Shown in pieces: positions 37,021-46,327 of a DNA stretch of 64,000 bases. Under the pieces are notes generated by a model. That model saw nothing but the letters and a program-made list of their open reading frames with translations. It was not told the origin of the DNA and searched no databases. Origin of the DNA: Humibacillus xanthopallidus (lineage in GTDB: Bacteria > Actinomycetota > Actinomycetes > Actinomycetales > Dermatophilaceae). How positions within the stretch are numbered: position 1 is the stretch's first letter; every line of letters begins with the position of its first letter. Location: NCBI RefSeq assembly GCF_006716675.1, contig NZ_VFPM01000001.1, positions 868,001 to 932,000 on the forward strand, read 5' to 3'. Made by a program: the position numbers and the translations under genes.

Positions 37021-38097
37021 TCAGACGTAGCGCTCGAGGATGCTCGACTCCGCGAGGCGCGAGAGGCCCTCGCGGACCGCGCGCGCACGGCCCTCGCCGA
37101 CGCCGTCGACGAGCATGAGGTCCTCGATGCCGGCCGCGAGCAGCCGCTGGAGCGACTCGAAGTGGGCGACGAGGCGGTCGACGATCGCGGTGGGCAGGCG
37201 CGGCACCTTCGTGAGCAGCCGGTACCCCTGCGGGCTCACCGGAGCGTCGAGGCTGTCGCCCACGACGGAGAAGCCGACGGCTCGCGCGCCGGCCGCGAGG
37301 TCGAGCAGCTCGACGGAGTTGAGCTGCTCGAGGTTCTCGAGCGCGTCGTCGAGGCTGAGGCTCGACTTCGTCGCGGGGAGGTAGTCGCGGATGACGAGCT
37401 CGCGGTCGTTGCCGAGGCCGCCGATGAGCTCCTCGAGCTGGAGGGAGAGCAGGCGCCCGTCGGTGCCGAGCTCGACGACGTAGTCCTGGATCTCGGCAGA
37501 GATGCGACGCACCATCTCGAGACGCTGGAGCACCGCCGTGACGTCGCGGATCGTGACGAGGTCCTCGATCTCGAGCGCCGAGAGCGTGCCGGTGACCTCG
37601 TCGAGACGCGCCTTGTAGCGCTCGAGGGTCTGCAGGGCCTGGTCGGCCCGCGAGAGGGTCGTCGGAGAGCCCTCGATGACGTGGCGGAGGTCGCCGACGT
37701 AGAGCGCGACGACACCCATCGACTGGCTGACCGAGATGACGGGGAAGCCGGTCTGCTTGGCGACACGCTCGGCCGTGCGGTGGCGGGTGCCCGACTCGGT
37801 CGTCTCGATGCTCGAGTCGGGGACGAGCTGGGTCGCAGCGCGCAGGATGCGGGTGCCCTCACGGTCGAGCACGACGGCGCCGTCCATCTTGCACAGCTCG
37901 CGCACGCGCGTGGCAGAGAACTCCACGTCGAGCACGAAGCCGCCGGTGCAGATGGAGTCGACGATGCGGTCGTAGCCGAGCACGATGAGGGCGCCGGTGC
38001 GTCCGCGGAGGATGCGCTCGAGGCTGTCACGCAGCTCGGTGCCGGGAGCAACGGCAGCAAGGGCTGCACGCAGCAGCAGCTCGTCGTTGCGGTCCAT
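37021..38097 (-). CDS. disA: DNA integrity scanning protein DisA (diadenylate cyclase)
   Basis: 358 residues. Octameric c-di-AMP synthase that pauses at branched DNA. The DAC domain has the catalytic DGA in [11 protein letters not shown] (about 71-81) and RHR in [11 protein letters not shown] (about 106-116); a helical spine follows, with a C-terminal HhH DNA-binding region ([24 protein letters not shown]). The start at 38097 opens the conserved [16 protein letters not shown]. It follows radA by 55 bp on the same strand, an order widely conserved (radA-disA). Confidence 0.97.
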   Translation of the reverse strand: MDRNDELLLRAALAAVAPGTELRDSLERILRGRTGALIVLGYDRIVDSICTGGFVLDVEFSATRVRELCKMDGAVVLDREGTRILRAATQLVPDSSIETTESGTRHRTAERVAKQTGFPVISVSQSMGVVALYVGDLRHVIEGSPTTLSRADQALQTLERYKARLDEVTGTLSALEIEDLVTIRDVTAVLQRLEMVRRISAEIQDYVVELGTDGRLLSLQLEELIGGLGNDRELVIRDYLPATKSSLSLDDALENLEQLNSVELLDLAAGARAVGFSVVGDSLDAPVSPQGYRLLTKVPRLPTAIVDRLVAHFESLQRLLAAGIEDLMLVDGVGEGRARAVREGLSRLAESSILERYV

Positions 38098-38152
38098 CAC
38101 ATCCCTGTCAGCGAGGGGGGCGCCGAGCGCGACCACCCCGGTCGCACGCAGT

Positions 38153-39568
38153 CTAGACGCTGGCAACGGCGTGCGTGTCTGTTGGCCGCGGCCCGGCCAG
38201 ACGGCCCATCGCCTCGATCGCGCGCGGCACGTCGGCGACCTCGTGCGTGCGGATGCCGTCGGGCAGCGCGGCGCCTCCGTCGAGGCTGCCGGGCGGCACG
38301 AGCGCGTGACGGAACCCGAGCCGTGCGGCCTCGGCGAGGCGGCGCTGCAGACCGGTCACCCGGCGGACCTCGCCTGCGAGCCCGACCTCCCCCAGGGCGA
38401 TGACGTCGGTGGCGAGGGGACGGTCGATGACCGAGGAGGCGACGGCGCAGACGATGGCGAGGTCGGCGGCGGGCTCGGTGAGCCGGACCCCCCCGACGGT
38501 GGCGGCGAAGATGTCGCGGGAGCCCACCGGGGCGCCGGCACGCTTGTCGAGCACCGCGATGATCATGGCGAGGCGAGCGGCGTCGAGGCCGCTCGAGGTG
38601 CGCCGCGGCGACGGCAGCGTCGACGGCGCGACGAGCGCCTGGACCTCGGCCACGAGGGGCCGGCGACCCTCCAGCGTGACGGTGACGCAGGTGCCCGCGA
38701 CCGCGAGGTCGCGCCGGGTCAGGAAGAGCCCGCTCGGGTCGGGCAGGCCGACGATGCCGACGTCGGACAGGTCGAAGCAGCCGACCTCGTCGGTGGGGCC
38801 GAAGCGGTTCTTCACCGCGCGGACGAGTCGCAGCCGCGAGTGCCGGTCGCCCTCGAACTGCACGACGACGTCGACGAGGTGCTCGAGCACCCGGGGCCCG
38901 GCGATCGAGCCGTCCTTGGTGACGTGACCGACGAGGAGCACGGCCATGCCGCGCTGCTTGGCGGCGCGGATGAGACTGGCCGCGACCTCTCGGACCTGCG
39001 AGACGTTGCCCGCCTGCCCCTCGATCTCGGCGCTCGCCACCGTCTGCACGGAGTCGACGACGAGCAGGTCGGGCGAGCGGGCCTCGACGTGGCCGAGAAC
39101 GGTCGCGAGGTCGGTCTCGGCGGCGAGGTAGAGGGTCGCAGCGATGGCGTCGATGCGCTCGGCACGGCCGCGCACCTGCGCCGCCGACTCCTCACCGCTG
39201 ACATAGAGCACGGCCGCACCCTCGCGCGCCGCCCGCGCCGCGACGTCGAGCAGCAGGGTCGACTTGCCGACACCGGGCTCCCCCGCGACGAGCACGACGG
39301 AGCCGGGGACCAGCCCGCCGCCGAGCACCCGGTCGAACTCGCCGACACCCGTCGGCCGTGCTGCCGCCCGCGTGAGGTCGACCTCACCGATGGGGGGCGC
39401 CGGGGTGACCGCCGTCGCCGCCGTCGTGCGCGCCGGGGCATCGCCGACCTCGGCGACACTCCCCCAGGCCTGGCACTCGCCGCAGCGACCGACCCACTTG
39501 ACCGCGCTCCACCCACACTCCGAACAGCGATAGCCTGCCGTGCGCCGCGACGCCGTCCTCGTTGCCAT
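38153..39568 (-). CDS. radA: DNA repair protein RadA (Sms)
   Basis: 471 residues. Hexameric RecA-like helicase that helps branch migration in recombination. N-terminal zinc finger [23 protein letters not shown], Walker [11 protein letters not shown], RadA-specific KNRFG in [17 protein letters not shown], and a Lon-like C-terminal domain with [17 protein letters not shown]. Upstream of the ATG at 39568 the frame extends but is not conserved. It is co-directional with disA; the other side is the small membrane gene. Confidence 0.96.
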   Translation of the reverse strand: MATRTASRRTAGYRCSECGWSAVKWVGRCGECQAWGSVAEVGDAPARTTAATAVTPAPPIGEVDLTRAAARPTGVGEFDRVLGGGLVPGSVVLVAGEPGVGKSTLLLDVAARAAREGAAVLYVSGEESAAQVRGRAERIDAIAATLYLAAETDLATVLGHVEARSPDLLVVDSVQTVASAEIEGQAGNVSQVREVAASLIRAAKQRGMAVLLVGHVTKDGSIAGPRVLEHLVDVVVQFEGDRHSRLRLVRAVKNRFGPTDEVGCFDLSDVGIVGLPDPSGLFLTRRDLAVAGTCVTVTLEGRRPLVAEVQALVAPSTLPSPRRTSSGLDAARLAMIIAVLDKRAGAPVGSRDIFAATVGGVRLTEPAADLAIVCAVASSVIDRPLATDVIALGEVGLAGEVRRVTGLQRRLAEAARLGFRHALVPPGSLDGGAALPDGIRTHEVADVPRAIEAMGRLAGPRPTDTHAVASV

Positions 39569-39650
39569 GGCCGCCACCGTACGGGTCACCTCCGACATCG
39601 CGGCCCGCCGCGCTGATGGTCCACCCGAGATCCCGTGCGAAAATGGCCGC

Positions 39651-39887
39651 ATGGACTCCGTCATGCCCTACGTGCTCGCACTCGTGCCGACGATCGGCAT
39701 GGCCACCCTCTTCTACTTCGTCATCAAGAGCATTCTCGAGGGTGACCGTCGCGAGCGCATTGCACACGCGAAATGGGAGAAGGAGCACCAACTGGCTGAC
39801 AACGGCACACAACCCGCACAATCCGCACCCTTTACCACCAGCGATGACCGAACCGGGAGCGCGACGCCTGATATCACAGGGCGCTGA
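39651..39887 (+). CDS. Small conserved-type membrane protein, function unknown
   Basis: 78 residues: one membrane helix VMPYVLALVPTIGMATLFYFVIKSIL (about 4-29), then a charged amphipathic stretch (EGDRRERIAHAKWEKEHQL) and a polar tail. It is divergent from radA (82 bp) and lies upstream of lsr2 with 137 bp between. I do not recognise a family name; such short proteins commonly precede lsr2 in related actinobacteria. Codon use in the last third drifts toward AT, blending into the lsr2 promoter region. Confidence 0.7.
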   Translation: MDSVMPYVLALVPTIGMATLFYFVIKSILEGDRRERIAHAKWEKEHQLADNGTQPAQSAPFTTSDDRTGSATPDITGR

Positions 39888-39975
39888 GTTCGTCACACTG
39901 CAAAGAAGTGCGGCTGTGCATACCGTGTAAAGCCTTTTCTGCGCCGCGGGAGTGTAAATTGATCCTGTCCGCGGG

Positions 39976-40005
39976 TTGTCGACGCGGATAAACCCCTCCT
40001 ACAAG
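39976..40005 (+). promoter_or_regulatory. Candidate lsr2 promoter
   Basis: TTGTCG and TACAAG are 18 bp apart, ending 19 bp before the lsr2 ATG. The whole 39880-40024 stretch is unusually AT-rich for this window, as expected for an Lsr2-bound, autoregulated promoter. The hexamers are only moderate matches. Confidence 0.4.
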
Positions 40006-40024
40006 ACAATGCAGATGGAGAAAC

Positions 40025-40363
40025 ATGGCTCAGCGTGTCGAAGTGAAGTTGATCGACGACATCGACGGCGGTGACGCCGCCGAGACAGTGTCTTTCTCGC
40101 TCGACGGAATCTCGTACGAGATCGACCTTTCAGACAAGCACGCCAAGAAGCTGCGCGACGAGTTCGCCACGTGGACGGGCCACGCCCGTCGCAGCAGCAC
40201 GGGCGGCAGATCCACGTCGCGCCGGCGCTCCGCCTCGACCGGCGGCGCCAAGCGTGGCGACCTCGGTGCCGTGCGCGAGTGGGCCCGGGCCAACGGGCAC
40301 CAGGTGTCGGACCGCGGCCGGATCTCGGCCGAGGTGCAGGCGGCCTACGACAAGGCCCACTGA
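40025..40363 (+). CDS. lsr2: Lsr2 nucleoid-associated protein
   Basis: 112 residues. Bridging DNA-binding protein that silences AT-rich, often foreign, DNA; the functional analogue of H-NS. N-terminal dimerisation strands VEVKLIDDIDGGDAAETVSFSLDGISYEIDLSD, a basic Ser-rich linker, and the C-terminal DNA-binding domain with GAVREWARANGHQVSDRGRISAEVQAAY (RGR AT-hook-like loop). GGAG is 5 nt before the ATG. Confidence 0.97.
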   Translation: MAQRVEVKLIDDIDGGDAAETVSFSLDGISYEIDLSDKHAKKLRDEFATWTGHARRSSTGGRSTSRRRSASTGGAKRGDLGAVREWARANGHQVSDRGRISAEVQAAYDKAH

Positions 40364-40418
40364 CAGGCACCGACGTGCCCCGGCAGGCACCGACAGGCAC
40401 TGCCGACGCACCATCACC

Positions 40419-40454
40419 GCGAACGGCCCGGCGGCACACCGCCGGGCCGTTCGC
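40419..40454. terminator. Strong hairpin between lsr2 and the LigD polymerase gene
   Basis: GCGAACGGCCCGGCGG and its exact 16-bp complement enclose a CACA loop. It lies in the 137-bp gap between the convergent lsr2 and LigD polymerase genes and probably stops both. Confidence 0.85.
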
Positions 40455-40500
40455 ATGCCCGCCGCCTCGCCGACCTCCTCGAGCGTCTCATCGCGCCCCC

Positions 40501-41394
40501 TCAGGTGATGCTCTCCGCGAGGTCGCCGTCGGCCTCCACGCGAGCCAACACCTCGTCCATGCGCAGCTGCGCCAGCCCCCTGCCCCCGGACGCCTCCGCT
40601 CCCGCCTCGATCTCGGCCCACGAGCGCGGCGCCGCGACGGTCGGCTCGTCGCGGCCCCGCAGGGAGTAGGGGCACACGGTGGTCTTGGCCGCGACGTTCT
40701 GGCTCCAGTCGAGGAAGACCTTGCCCGGGCGCAGCTCCTTGGCCATCTTCCACACGACGAGGTCGGGGTGGGCCTTGGTCAGTTCCTGGGCGAGCTGCTG
40801 CACGGTGTCGCGGATCTCGTCGCTCGTGTGCGCACCGGGCAGGACGGCATACAGCTGGAGACCCTTGCTGCCGCTCGTGACGGGCACGGTCTCGAGGCCG
40901 ATGCGCCCGAGGCGCTCGCGCACGATGAGCGCGACGCGAGCGCACTCGAGCAGGCCGGTGCCCGGCCCCGGGTCGAGGTCGATGACGAGGCGGTCGGGGT
41001 TCAGTGCGACGGCGTCTCGTCCCTCCCCCTCGTAGCGCCACTGGTGCACGTGCAGCTCCAGGGAGTTGAGGTTGGCGAAGTAGGTCAACCCGGCGAGGTC
41101 GTCGATGAGCGGGAAGACGGGGTCGCGCCCGGCGCGCCGGATCCACGCCGGCGTGCCGGCCGGGATGTTCTTCTCGAAGAACTGCATGTCTCCCACGCCG
41201 TGCGGGAAGCGGATCCGCGTCACGGCGCGGTCGCGCAGGTGCGGAAGGATCGCCGGCGCGATGCGCGCGTAGTAGTCCAGCACCTGCGCCTTGGTCGTGC
41301 CGGTCCGCGGGAACATCACCTTCTCGAGGCTCGACAGCCGCAGCCGGTGGCCCTCGACCTCGACGGTGACCTTCGTGGGCTCGTAGGCCATCAC
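40501..41394 (-). CDS. LigD-type NHEJ polymerase (PolDom, AEP primase)
   Basis: 297 residues forming a stand-alone polymerase domain of the LigD system. The start LSSLEKVMFPRTGTTKAQVLDYYARIAP and TRIRFPHGVGDMQFFEKNIPAGTP are typical; catalytic acidic residues lie in RLVIDLDPGPGTG (DLD), with the conserved SGSKGLQLYAVL. It adds (ribo)nucleotides at broken ends before ligation. It overlaps the ligase gene by 4 bp, so the two domains usually fused in LigD are here coupled separate proteins. Confidence 0.93.
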   Translation of the reverse strand: MMAYEPTKVTVEVEGHRLRLSSLEKVMFPRTGTTKAQVLDYYARIAPAILPHLRDRAVTRIRFPHGVGDMQFFEKNIPAGTPAWIRRAGRDPVFPLIDDLAGLTYFANLNSLELHVHQWRYEGEGRDAVALNPDRLVIDLDPGPGTGLLECARVALIVRERLGRIGLETVPVTSGSKGLQLYAVLPGAHTSDEIRDTVQQLAQELTKAHPDLVVWKMAKELRPGKVFLDWSQNVAAKTTVCPYSLRGRDEPTVAAPRSWAEIEAGAEASGGRGLAQLRMDEVLARVEADGDLAESIT

Positions 41395-42338
41395 TCACCG
41401 AGTCCCTGCTCGTCGACGTCGCCGGGCGTGAGGTCGACCCGCAGGCCCTTGTATGCCGGCTGGCGCAGTCTGCCCTGACCGCCGAGTCCCAGCGACTGCA
41501 CGTCGGCGACGAGCACCGGGTGCACCCACGTCGCCCCCAGCGCGTCGACCGCGGGCACCTCTGTGCCGAAAGGTGACTCGTCGGAGGCAAGGGGCTCGAG
41601 CTCGCGCATCAGTGCCGTGCCGAGCTTGCCGGCCAGCCCCGAGCCGACGCGTCCCAGGTAGCGCAGGCCGCCCGGTCCGGGGACCCCGACGAGCACGGCG
41701 CCGAGGCGACTGCGGACCGTGCCGGTCGACTCGGGTCGCCAGCCACCGATGACGACGGAGACGGTGCCGCGGTGAGGAGACTTGAGCCAGAAGGGACTTC
41801 GCACTCCGGGGGTGTAGCGGGAGTCGACCCGCTTGGAGACGATGCCCTCGAGACCCTGCTCCTTCGTCGCCTCGTGGAGCACGACTCCGTCGTCGAACGT
41901 CGGCGGCGTCTGCCACCTCGGGCTGTCGAGCTCGAGCCGCTCGAGCGTCGCCCTCCGGTCGCTCCACGGCCGGTCCATCAGCTCGACACCGTAGAGGCGC
42001 AGCAGGTCGAAGGTCATGAGCGTCACCGGCGCCTGCTCCGCCAGCTGGCGGGCCTTGCGCGCGTCGGTGACGTGGAAACGCTCGGCGAGGGCGGCGAACG
42101 ACGGCGTGCCGCCCTGCATGGAGACGATCTCGCCGTCGAGGAGCATGTCGGCGTACTCGGTGGCCAGCCCGCCCAGCTCGGGGAAGGCCACCGTGACGTC
42201 GCGCTCGGTGCGCGACCACACGGTCAGCGCGCCCTCCGAGACGTCGGCCAGCACCCGCATACCGTCCCACTTGACCTCGTGCTGCCACGCGTCGCCGGAC
42301 GGAATGGTCACCGTCGGCGTCGCGAGCATGGGGCGCAT
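41391..42338 (-). CDS. ATP-dependent DNA ligase of the NHEJ (LigD/LigC) type
   Basis: 315 residues. Adenylation domain with catalytic lysine K23 in EVKWDGMRVLADV, then LLDGEIVSM, TFDLLRLYGVELM, EGIVSKRVDSRYTPGVRSPFWLKSP (motifs IIIa-V), and an OB-fold with VVIGGWRPESTGTVRSRLGAVLVGV. Seals double-strand breaks with Ku and the polymerase. The MRPMLATP start is standard. No phosphoesterase domain is present in either LigD gene. Only 18 bp separate its ATG from the divergent ku ATG and no ribosome site is visible, so the mRNA is probably leaderless. Confidence 0.94.
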   Translation of the reverse strand: MRPMLATPTVTIPSGDAWQHEVKWDGMRVLADVSEGALTVWSRTERDVTVAFPELGGLATEYADMLLDGEIVSMQGGTPSFAALAERFHVTDARKARQLAEQAPVTLMTFDLLRLYGVELMDRPWSDRRATLERLELDSPRWQTPPTFDDGVVLHEATKEQGLEGIVSKRVDSRYTPGVRSPFWLKSPHRGTVSVVIGGWRPESTGTVRSRLGAVLVGVPGPGGLRYLGRVGSGLAGKLGTALMRELEPLASDESPFGTEVPAVDALGATWVHPVLVADVQSLGLGGQGRLRQPAYKGLRVDLTPGDVDEQGLGE

Positions 42339-42356
42339 GGGTGCATTCTTGTTCTC

Positions 42357-43337
42357 ATGCGAGCCATCTGGAAAGGCGCGGTGTCCTTCGGACTCGTCAA
42401 TGTCCCGGTCCGTCTCTTCTCGGCGACCGAGAACCACGACGTGCAGTTCCGGCAGGTCCACGAGAAGGACGGCGGGCGGATCCGCTACAAGCGCGTCTGC
42501 GCCATCGACGGCGAGGAGGTGCCCTACTCCGACATCGCCAAGGGATACGAGGCCGCCGACGGCCAGATGGTCGTCCTCTCCGACGAGGACATGAGGAGCC
42601 TTCCGTCGCGCTCGACGAAGGAGATCTCGATCGAGAAGTTCGTGCCGTCGGAGCAGATCGACCCGCTCCTGTTCGACAAGTCCTACTACCTCGAGCCCGA
42701 CAAGACCGGCCTCAAGCCCTACGTGCTCCTGCGTGACGCGCTCGAGAAGGCCGACCGCATGGCGCTCGTGACGGTCTCGGTGCGGTCGCGGATGACCCTC
42801 GCCGTCCTGCGGGTGCGCGACGGCGTCATCGTGCTCCAGACGCTGCTCTGGGCCGACGAGGTGCGTGCGCCCGAGTTCGAGTCGCTCTCGGAGGAGACCC
42901 ACGCGACGGCCAAGGAGCTCGCCATGGCGTCCTCCCTCGTCGACTCGCTGTCGGGCGACTACGTGCCCGACGAGTTCGAGGACGACTACTCCGAGGCCGT
43001 CGAGGCCCTCGTCGCAAGCAAGATCGAGGGCGGCGAGATCACGGCGACTCCCGAGGCGGAGGGCGAGGAGACCGAGGTCGTCGACCTCCTCGCGGCCCTG
43101 CAGCGCAGCGTCGACAAGGCCAAGGCCGCCAAGGCGGGTCCGGCCGCCACCGCAGGAGCGACCGACGACGCGTCGAGCGACGACGCCGCGACCGGTGCGA
43201 AGAAGTCGACCGCGAAGAAGTCGGCGGCCAAGAAGTCCACCACCGGCACCACCAAGACGGCGGCCAAGAAGACGGCCGCCAAGAAGTCCACGTCGGGCAC
43301 TGTGACCAAGAAGGCAGCGACGAAGAAGGCAAGCTGA
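42357..43337 (+). CDS. ku: Ku DNA end-binding protein with basic tail
   Basis: 326 residues. Bacterial Ku homodimer that encircles broken ends and recruits LigD. The start RAIWKGAVSFGLVNVPVRLFSATE and central VPSEQIDPLLFDKSYYLEPDKTG are typical. After about residue 255 the tail becomes Lys/Ala/Thr-rich with KKSTAKKSAAKKS-type repeats, like histone H1, a known feature of some actinobacterial Ku that affects DNA binding. It is divergent from the ligase at 18 bp with no ribosome site. Confidence 0.95.
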   Translation: MRAIWKGAVSFGLVNVPVRLFSATENHDVQFRQVHEKDGGRIRYKRVCAIDGEEVPYSDIAKGYEAADGQMVVLSDEDMRSLPSRSTKEISIEKFVPSEQIDPLLFDKSYYLEPDKTGLKPYVLLRDALEKADRMALVTVSVRSRMTLAVLRVRDGVIVLQTLLWADEVRAPEFESLSEETHATAKELAMASSLVDSLSGDYVPDEFEDDYSEAVEALVASKIEGGEITATPEAEGEETEVVDLLAALQRSVDKAKAAKAGPAATAGATDDASSDDAATGAKKSTAKKSAAKKSTTGTTKTAAKKTAAKKSTSGTVTKKAATKKAS

Positions 43338-43371
43338 CCCGGCACGGTCCGGTCTACGCCACGATGGGAGG

Positions 43372-44598
43372 GTGCAGACCGTCACCGTGGAGGACCTGCA
43401 GGCGCGGTTGCGTGCCCTGCCCACCAACCCGCGCGTCGTCGTCAGCGGCAACACCGCGATCCCCTGGGAGGGCGTGCGGGCCGTCGACGGGGCGCTGGAG
43501 CGCTACATCATCCATGCGCTCAACGCGCCACGCGGCATACCTGATCGTGAGGGCGTGACGGCCGAGACGTGCTTCGTCGGCCCCGGTATGCGTCACCACC
43601 CGCAGCTGCACTACGTGCCCTCGCGCCTGTCGCTCGTGCCGCTGCTCTTCGCCCGCACCCTCGTGCCCGACGTCGTGCTCGTCCACTGCACCCCTCCCCA
43701 GGGAGGGCACGTCAGCCTCGGGCTCGAGGTCAACATCCTGCCGGCGGCGATCGACTCGGTCCGCGCTCACGGGGGCCTCGTCGTCGCGGTGCTCAACCGT
43801 TCGATGCCGCGCACGTCGGGTGACGCGCTCGTGCCCGTCGAGTACATCGACCTCGCGATCGAGGTCGACGAGCCGCTGCCCACCCACGCCCCGCTCGAGC
43901 CCGACGACGAGAGCCGTCTCATCGGGGAGCGCGTCGCCGCCCACGTGCGCGACGGATCGACGCTCCAGCTCGGCATCGGCGGCGTGCCCGACGCCACCCT
44001 CGGCGCGCTCACCGGCCGGCGCGGCCTGCGGATGTGGACGGAGATGTTCTCCGACGGCGTGCTCGCCCTCGACGCCGCGGGTGCGCTCGACCAGGACCAC
44101 CCCCTCGTCACGTCGTTCTGCTTCGGCTCGGCCGAGCTCTACGAGTGGATCCACGACAACCCGCGGGTGCGGATGCTGCGCACCGAGAAGACCAACGACC
44201 CCGGCCTCATCGCGCAGCAGCGCCACATGACCTCGGTCAACACCGCCCTCGAGGTCGACCTCTTCGGCCAGGCGAACGCCTCGCGCATCAACGCCCGCAT
44301 CCACTCCGGCTTCGGGGGCCAGACCGACTTCATCGTCGGGGCCCTGCACTCCCAGGGTGGGCAGTCGTTCATCGCGCTGCGGTCGTGGCACCCCAAGGCC
44401 GACGTGTCGACGATCGTGCCGCTCCTCGACGAGCCGGTCACGAGCTTCCAGCAGAGCGCGGTCGTCACCGAGCACGGCATGGCGCAGCTCTGGGGCCGCA
44501 GCGAGCGGGAGCAGTGCCACGACATCATCGAGGAGTGTGCGCACCCGCGCGTGCGCGACGACCTCCGCGAGGAGGCCCACGCCCTCGGCCTCGGCTGA
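43372..44598 (+). CDS. Acetyl-CoA hydrolase/4-hydroxybutyrate CoA-transferase family protein
   Basis: 408 residues of the class I CoA-transferase fold. TLQLGIGGVPDATLGALTGRRGLRMWTEMFSDGVLALDAAGAL includes the catalytic glutamate (TEMFSDG). SGFGGQTDFIVGALHSQGGQSFIAL and VVTEHGMAQLWGRSEREQCHDIIEECAHPRVRDDL are family-typical C-terminal blocks. It would move CoA between acetyl-CoA and short acids such as succinate or 4-hydroxybutyrate. The GTG start at 43372 has GGGAGG abutting it, which is too close; GTG 43390 is possible. Confidence 0.87.
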   Translation: MQTVTVEDLQARLRALPTNPRVVVSGNTAIPWEGVRAVDGALERYIIHALNAPRGIPDREGVTAETCFVGPGMRHHPQLHYVPSRLSLVPLLFARTLVPDVVLVHCTPPQGGHVSLGLEVNILPAAIDSVRAHGGLVVAVLNRSMPRTSGDALVPVEYIDLAIEVDEPLPTHAPLEPDDESRLIGERVAAHVRDGSTLQLGIGGVPDATLGALTGRRGLRMWTEMFSDGVLALDAAGALDQDHPLVTSFCFGSAELYEWIHDNPRVRMLRTEKTNDPGLIAQQRHMTSVNTALEVDLFGQANASRINARIHSGFGGQTDFIVGALHSQGGQSFIALRSWHPKADVSTIVPLLDEPVTSFQQSAVVTEHGMAQLWGRSEREQCHDIIEECAHPRVRDDLREEAHALGLG

Positions 44599-44658
44599 GA
44601 CCGAAGCCCGGGGCCCTCCCGGCGCGAGCGGCGAGGCGCGGTGACGGAGAATGACGCC

Positions 44659-45456
44659 ATGACCATCCGCATCGGGCTCTCGTCGTCGTCGGTCTATCCC
44701 GACAACGCCGCGACCGCCTTCGCGACGGCCGACCGCCTCGGCTACGACGGCGTCGAGATCATGGTGTGGACCGACCCGGTCACCCAGGAGGCCGGGGCGC
44801 TCAACGCGCTCGCCGAGCTGCACGGCATACCGGTGCTGTCGGTGCACGCGCCCACGCTCCTGCTGACCCAGCGCGTCTGGGGCACCGACCCGTGGGGCAA
44901 GGTCGACCGCTCGATCGAGCTGGCGCTCGAGGTGGGCGCCGACACGGTCGTGCTGCACCCGCCGTTCCGCTGGCAGCGCGAGTATGCCGCCGGGTTCGTC
45001 GAGGGGATCGCCCGCCGCGAGCGCGAGTCGGGGGTGCGCCTCGCGGTCGAGAACATGTATCCGTGGCGCACGGCCCGCCGCGAGGTGCTCGCCTACCTGC
45101 CGCACTGGGACCCGACGACCCAGCCCTACGACAACGTCGTCATCGACCTGTCGCACACGGCCACCGCGGGCTCGGACGCCGTCGAGATGGTGCGGTCGCT
45201 GGGGCCCCGGCTCGCCCACCTGCACCTCGCCGACGGGCTCGGCTCCTTCAAGGACGAGCACCTCGTGCCGGGGCGCGGCACGCAGCCCTGCACGGAGGTC
45301 CTCGAGCTGCTGTCGGACTCGGGGTGGCAGGGCGACGTCGTCGTCGAGGTGTCGACCCGCAAGGGCACGCGCGACCAGCGCGACCTCGACCTCGCCGAGT
45401 CGCTGGCCTTCGCCCGCTTCGGCCTGCTGCCGACGATGGGTGCCTCGCGGATCTGA
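44659..45456 (+). CDS. Sugar phosphate isomerase/epimerase-like TIM-barrel protein
   Basis: 265 residues, AP-endonuclease-2 fold. IGLSSSSVYPDNAATAFATADRLGYDGVEIMVWTDP opens the barrel; LEVGADTVVLHPPFRWQREYAAGF, RLAVENMYPWRTA, VVIDLSHTATAGSDAVEM, LAHLHLADGLGSFKDEHLVPGRGTQPC and VVVEVSTRKG follow, holding the His/Glu/Asp metal ligands. It matches mycobacterial Rv0498, which neighbours ppx and proC there. The substrate is not known. GGAG about 10 nt before ATG 44659; GTG 44641 is an alternative. Confidence 0.86.
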   Translation: MTIRIGLSSSSVYPDNAATAFATADRLGYDGVEIMVWTDPVTQEAGALNALAELHGIPVLSVHAPTLLLTQRVWGTDPWGKVDRSIELALEVGADTVVLHPPFRWQREYAAGFVEGIARRERESGVRLAVENMYPWRTARREVLAYLPHWDPTTQPYDNVVIDLSHTATAGSDAVEMVRSLGPRLAHLHLADGLGSFKDEHLVPGRGTQPCTEVLELLSDSGWQGDVVVEVSTRKGTRDQRDLDLAESLAFARFGLLPTMGASRI

Positions 45457-45483
45457 GTCGCGCTCGACCGCTCCGGCCGAGGG

Positions 45484-45567
45484 CTCAGTCCGAGGCTCAG
45501 TCCGAGGCTCAGTCCGAGGCTCAGTCCGAGGCCCAGCCCGAGGCTCAGTCCGAGGTTCAGTCCGCGT
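45484..45567. repeat. 12-bp tandem repeat with repeated in-frame stops
   Basis: Seven copies of CTCAGTCCGAGG (spacing 12 bp, last copies degenerate) lie between the isomerase stop and the SDR stop and include the SDR stop itself. In the SDR frame each copy reads ...GAC TGA GCC TCG..., so the stop is repeated six times in frame. Confidence 0.9.
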
Positions 45568-46291
45568 CGGGGCGCCAGCCGCGCGGGCGGACGGAGACGA
45601 GGTCGACGCTTGCCCGGGGACCGGCCTCGATCGCGAGCCGCGCCGCGGCGACGACGGAGTCGACGTCGAGGTAGGCCGTGGCGTCGTAGTCGGCCCCCTC
45701 GTGCCCGACGAGCTCGTGCTGCATGTCGGTGTCGACGCGGCCCGGGTGCAGCGACGTGACGCGCACGCCGTTGCCCCGCTCCTCCTCGCGCAGGGCGTCG
45801 GTGAGGGCGCGCAGGGCGAACTTCGACGCGCTGTAGGCACCCGACTGCGCACCGGAGGTGAAGCCGGACCCTGAGTTCACCGCGATGACGAGGCCGTGCG
45901 CGGCGCGCAGCGCTGGTAGCAGGGCCCGGGTGACGGCAGCGACGGCGACGACGTTGACGGTCATCGACTCGGCCCAGTCCGAGACCGTCGCCTCGGCGAG
46001 GCTGCCGTGGCGCAGGATGCCCGCGGAGTGCACGAGCACGTCCACCCGGGGCACTGTCGGCACGAGGTCCTCGAGCGCTCGCTCGAGCGAGCCGCCCGGC
46101 GCGCAGTCCCCGAGGTCCGCGACGAGGCCCTGGGCCGAGGGCAGCTCGGCGACGAGGCGGCCCACGGTGTCGGCGCTGCGGCCGCCGACGACGACGTGGT
46201 GCGTGGGGGCGAGGTCACGCACGATGCCGAGGCCGATGCCGCGGGTGCCCCCGGTGACGACGGCGACGGGACGGGTCTGCTGGGTGCTCAC
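45557..46291 (-). CDS. Short-chain dehydrogenase/reductase (SDR)
   Basis: 244 residues. Cofactor loop VVTGGTRGIGLGIV (about 11-24), HSAGILRHGSLAEATVSDW, catalytic Ser in INSGSG-type AVNSGSGFTSGAQ, and YSASK (Tyr and Lys in SGAYSASKFALRALT). HVVVGGRSAD suggests NADP specificity. It is an ordinary classical SDR of unknown substrate. Its last codons have been copied into the 12-bp tandem repeat. Confidence 0.92.
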   Translation of the reverse strand: MSTQQTRPVAVVTGGTRGIGLGIVRDLAPTHHVVVGGRSADTVGRLVAELPSAQGLVADLGDCAPGGSLERALEDLVPTVPRVDVLVHSAGILRHGSLAEATVSDWAESMTVNVVAVAAVTRALLPALRAAHGLVIAVNSGSGFTSGAQSGAYSASKFALRALTDALREEERGNGVRVTSLHPGRVDTDMQHELVGHEGADYDATAYLDVDSVVAAARLAIEAGPRASVDLVSVRPRGWRPDAD

Positions 46292-46327
46292 CCGCAGAGC
46301 CTACGAGGGACGCCGGTCGGGACCGCC

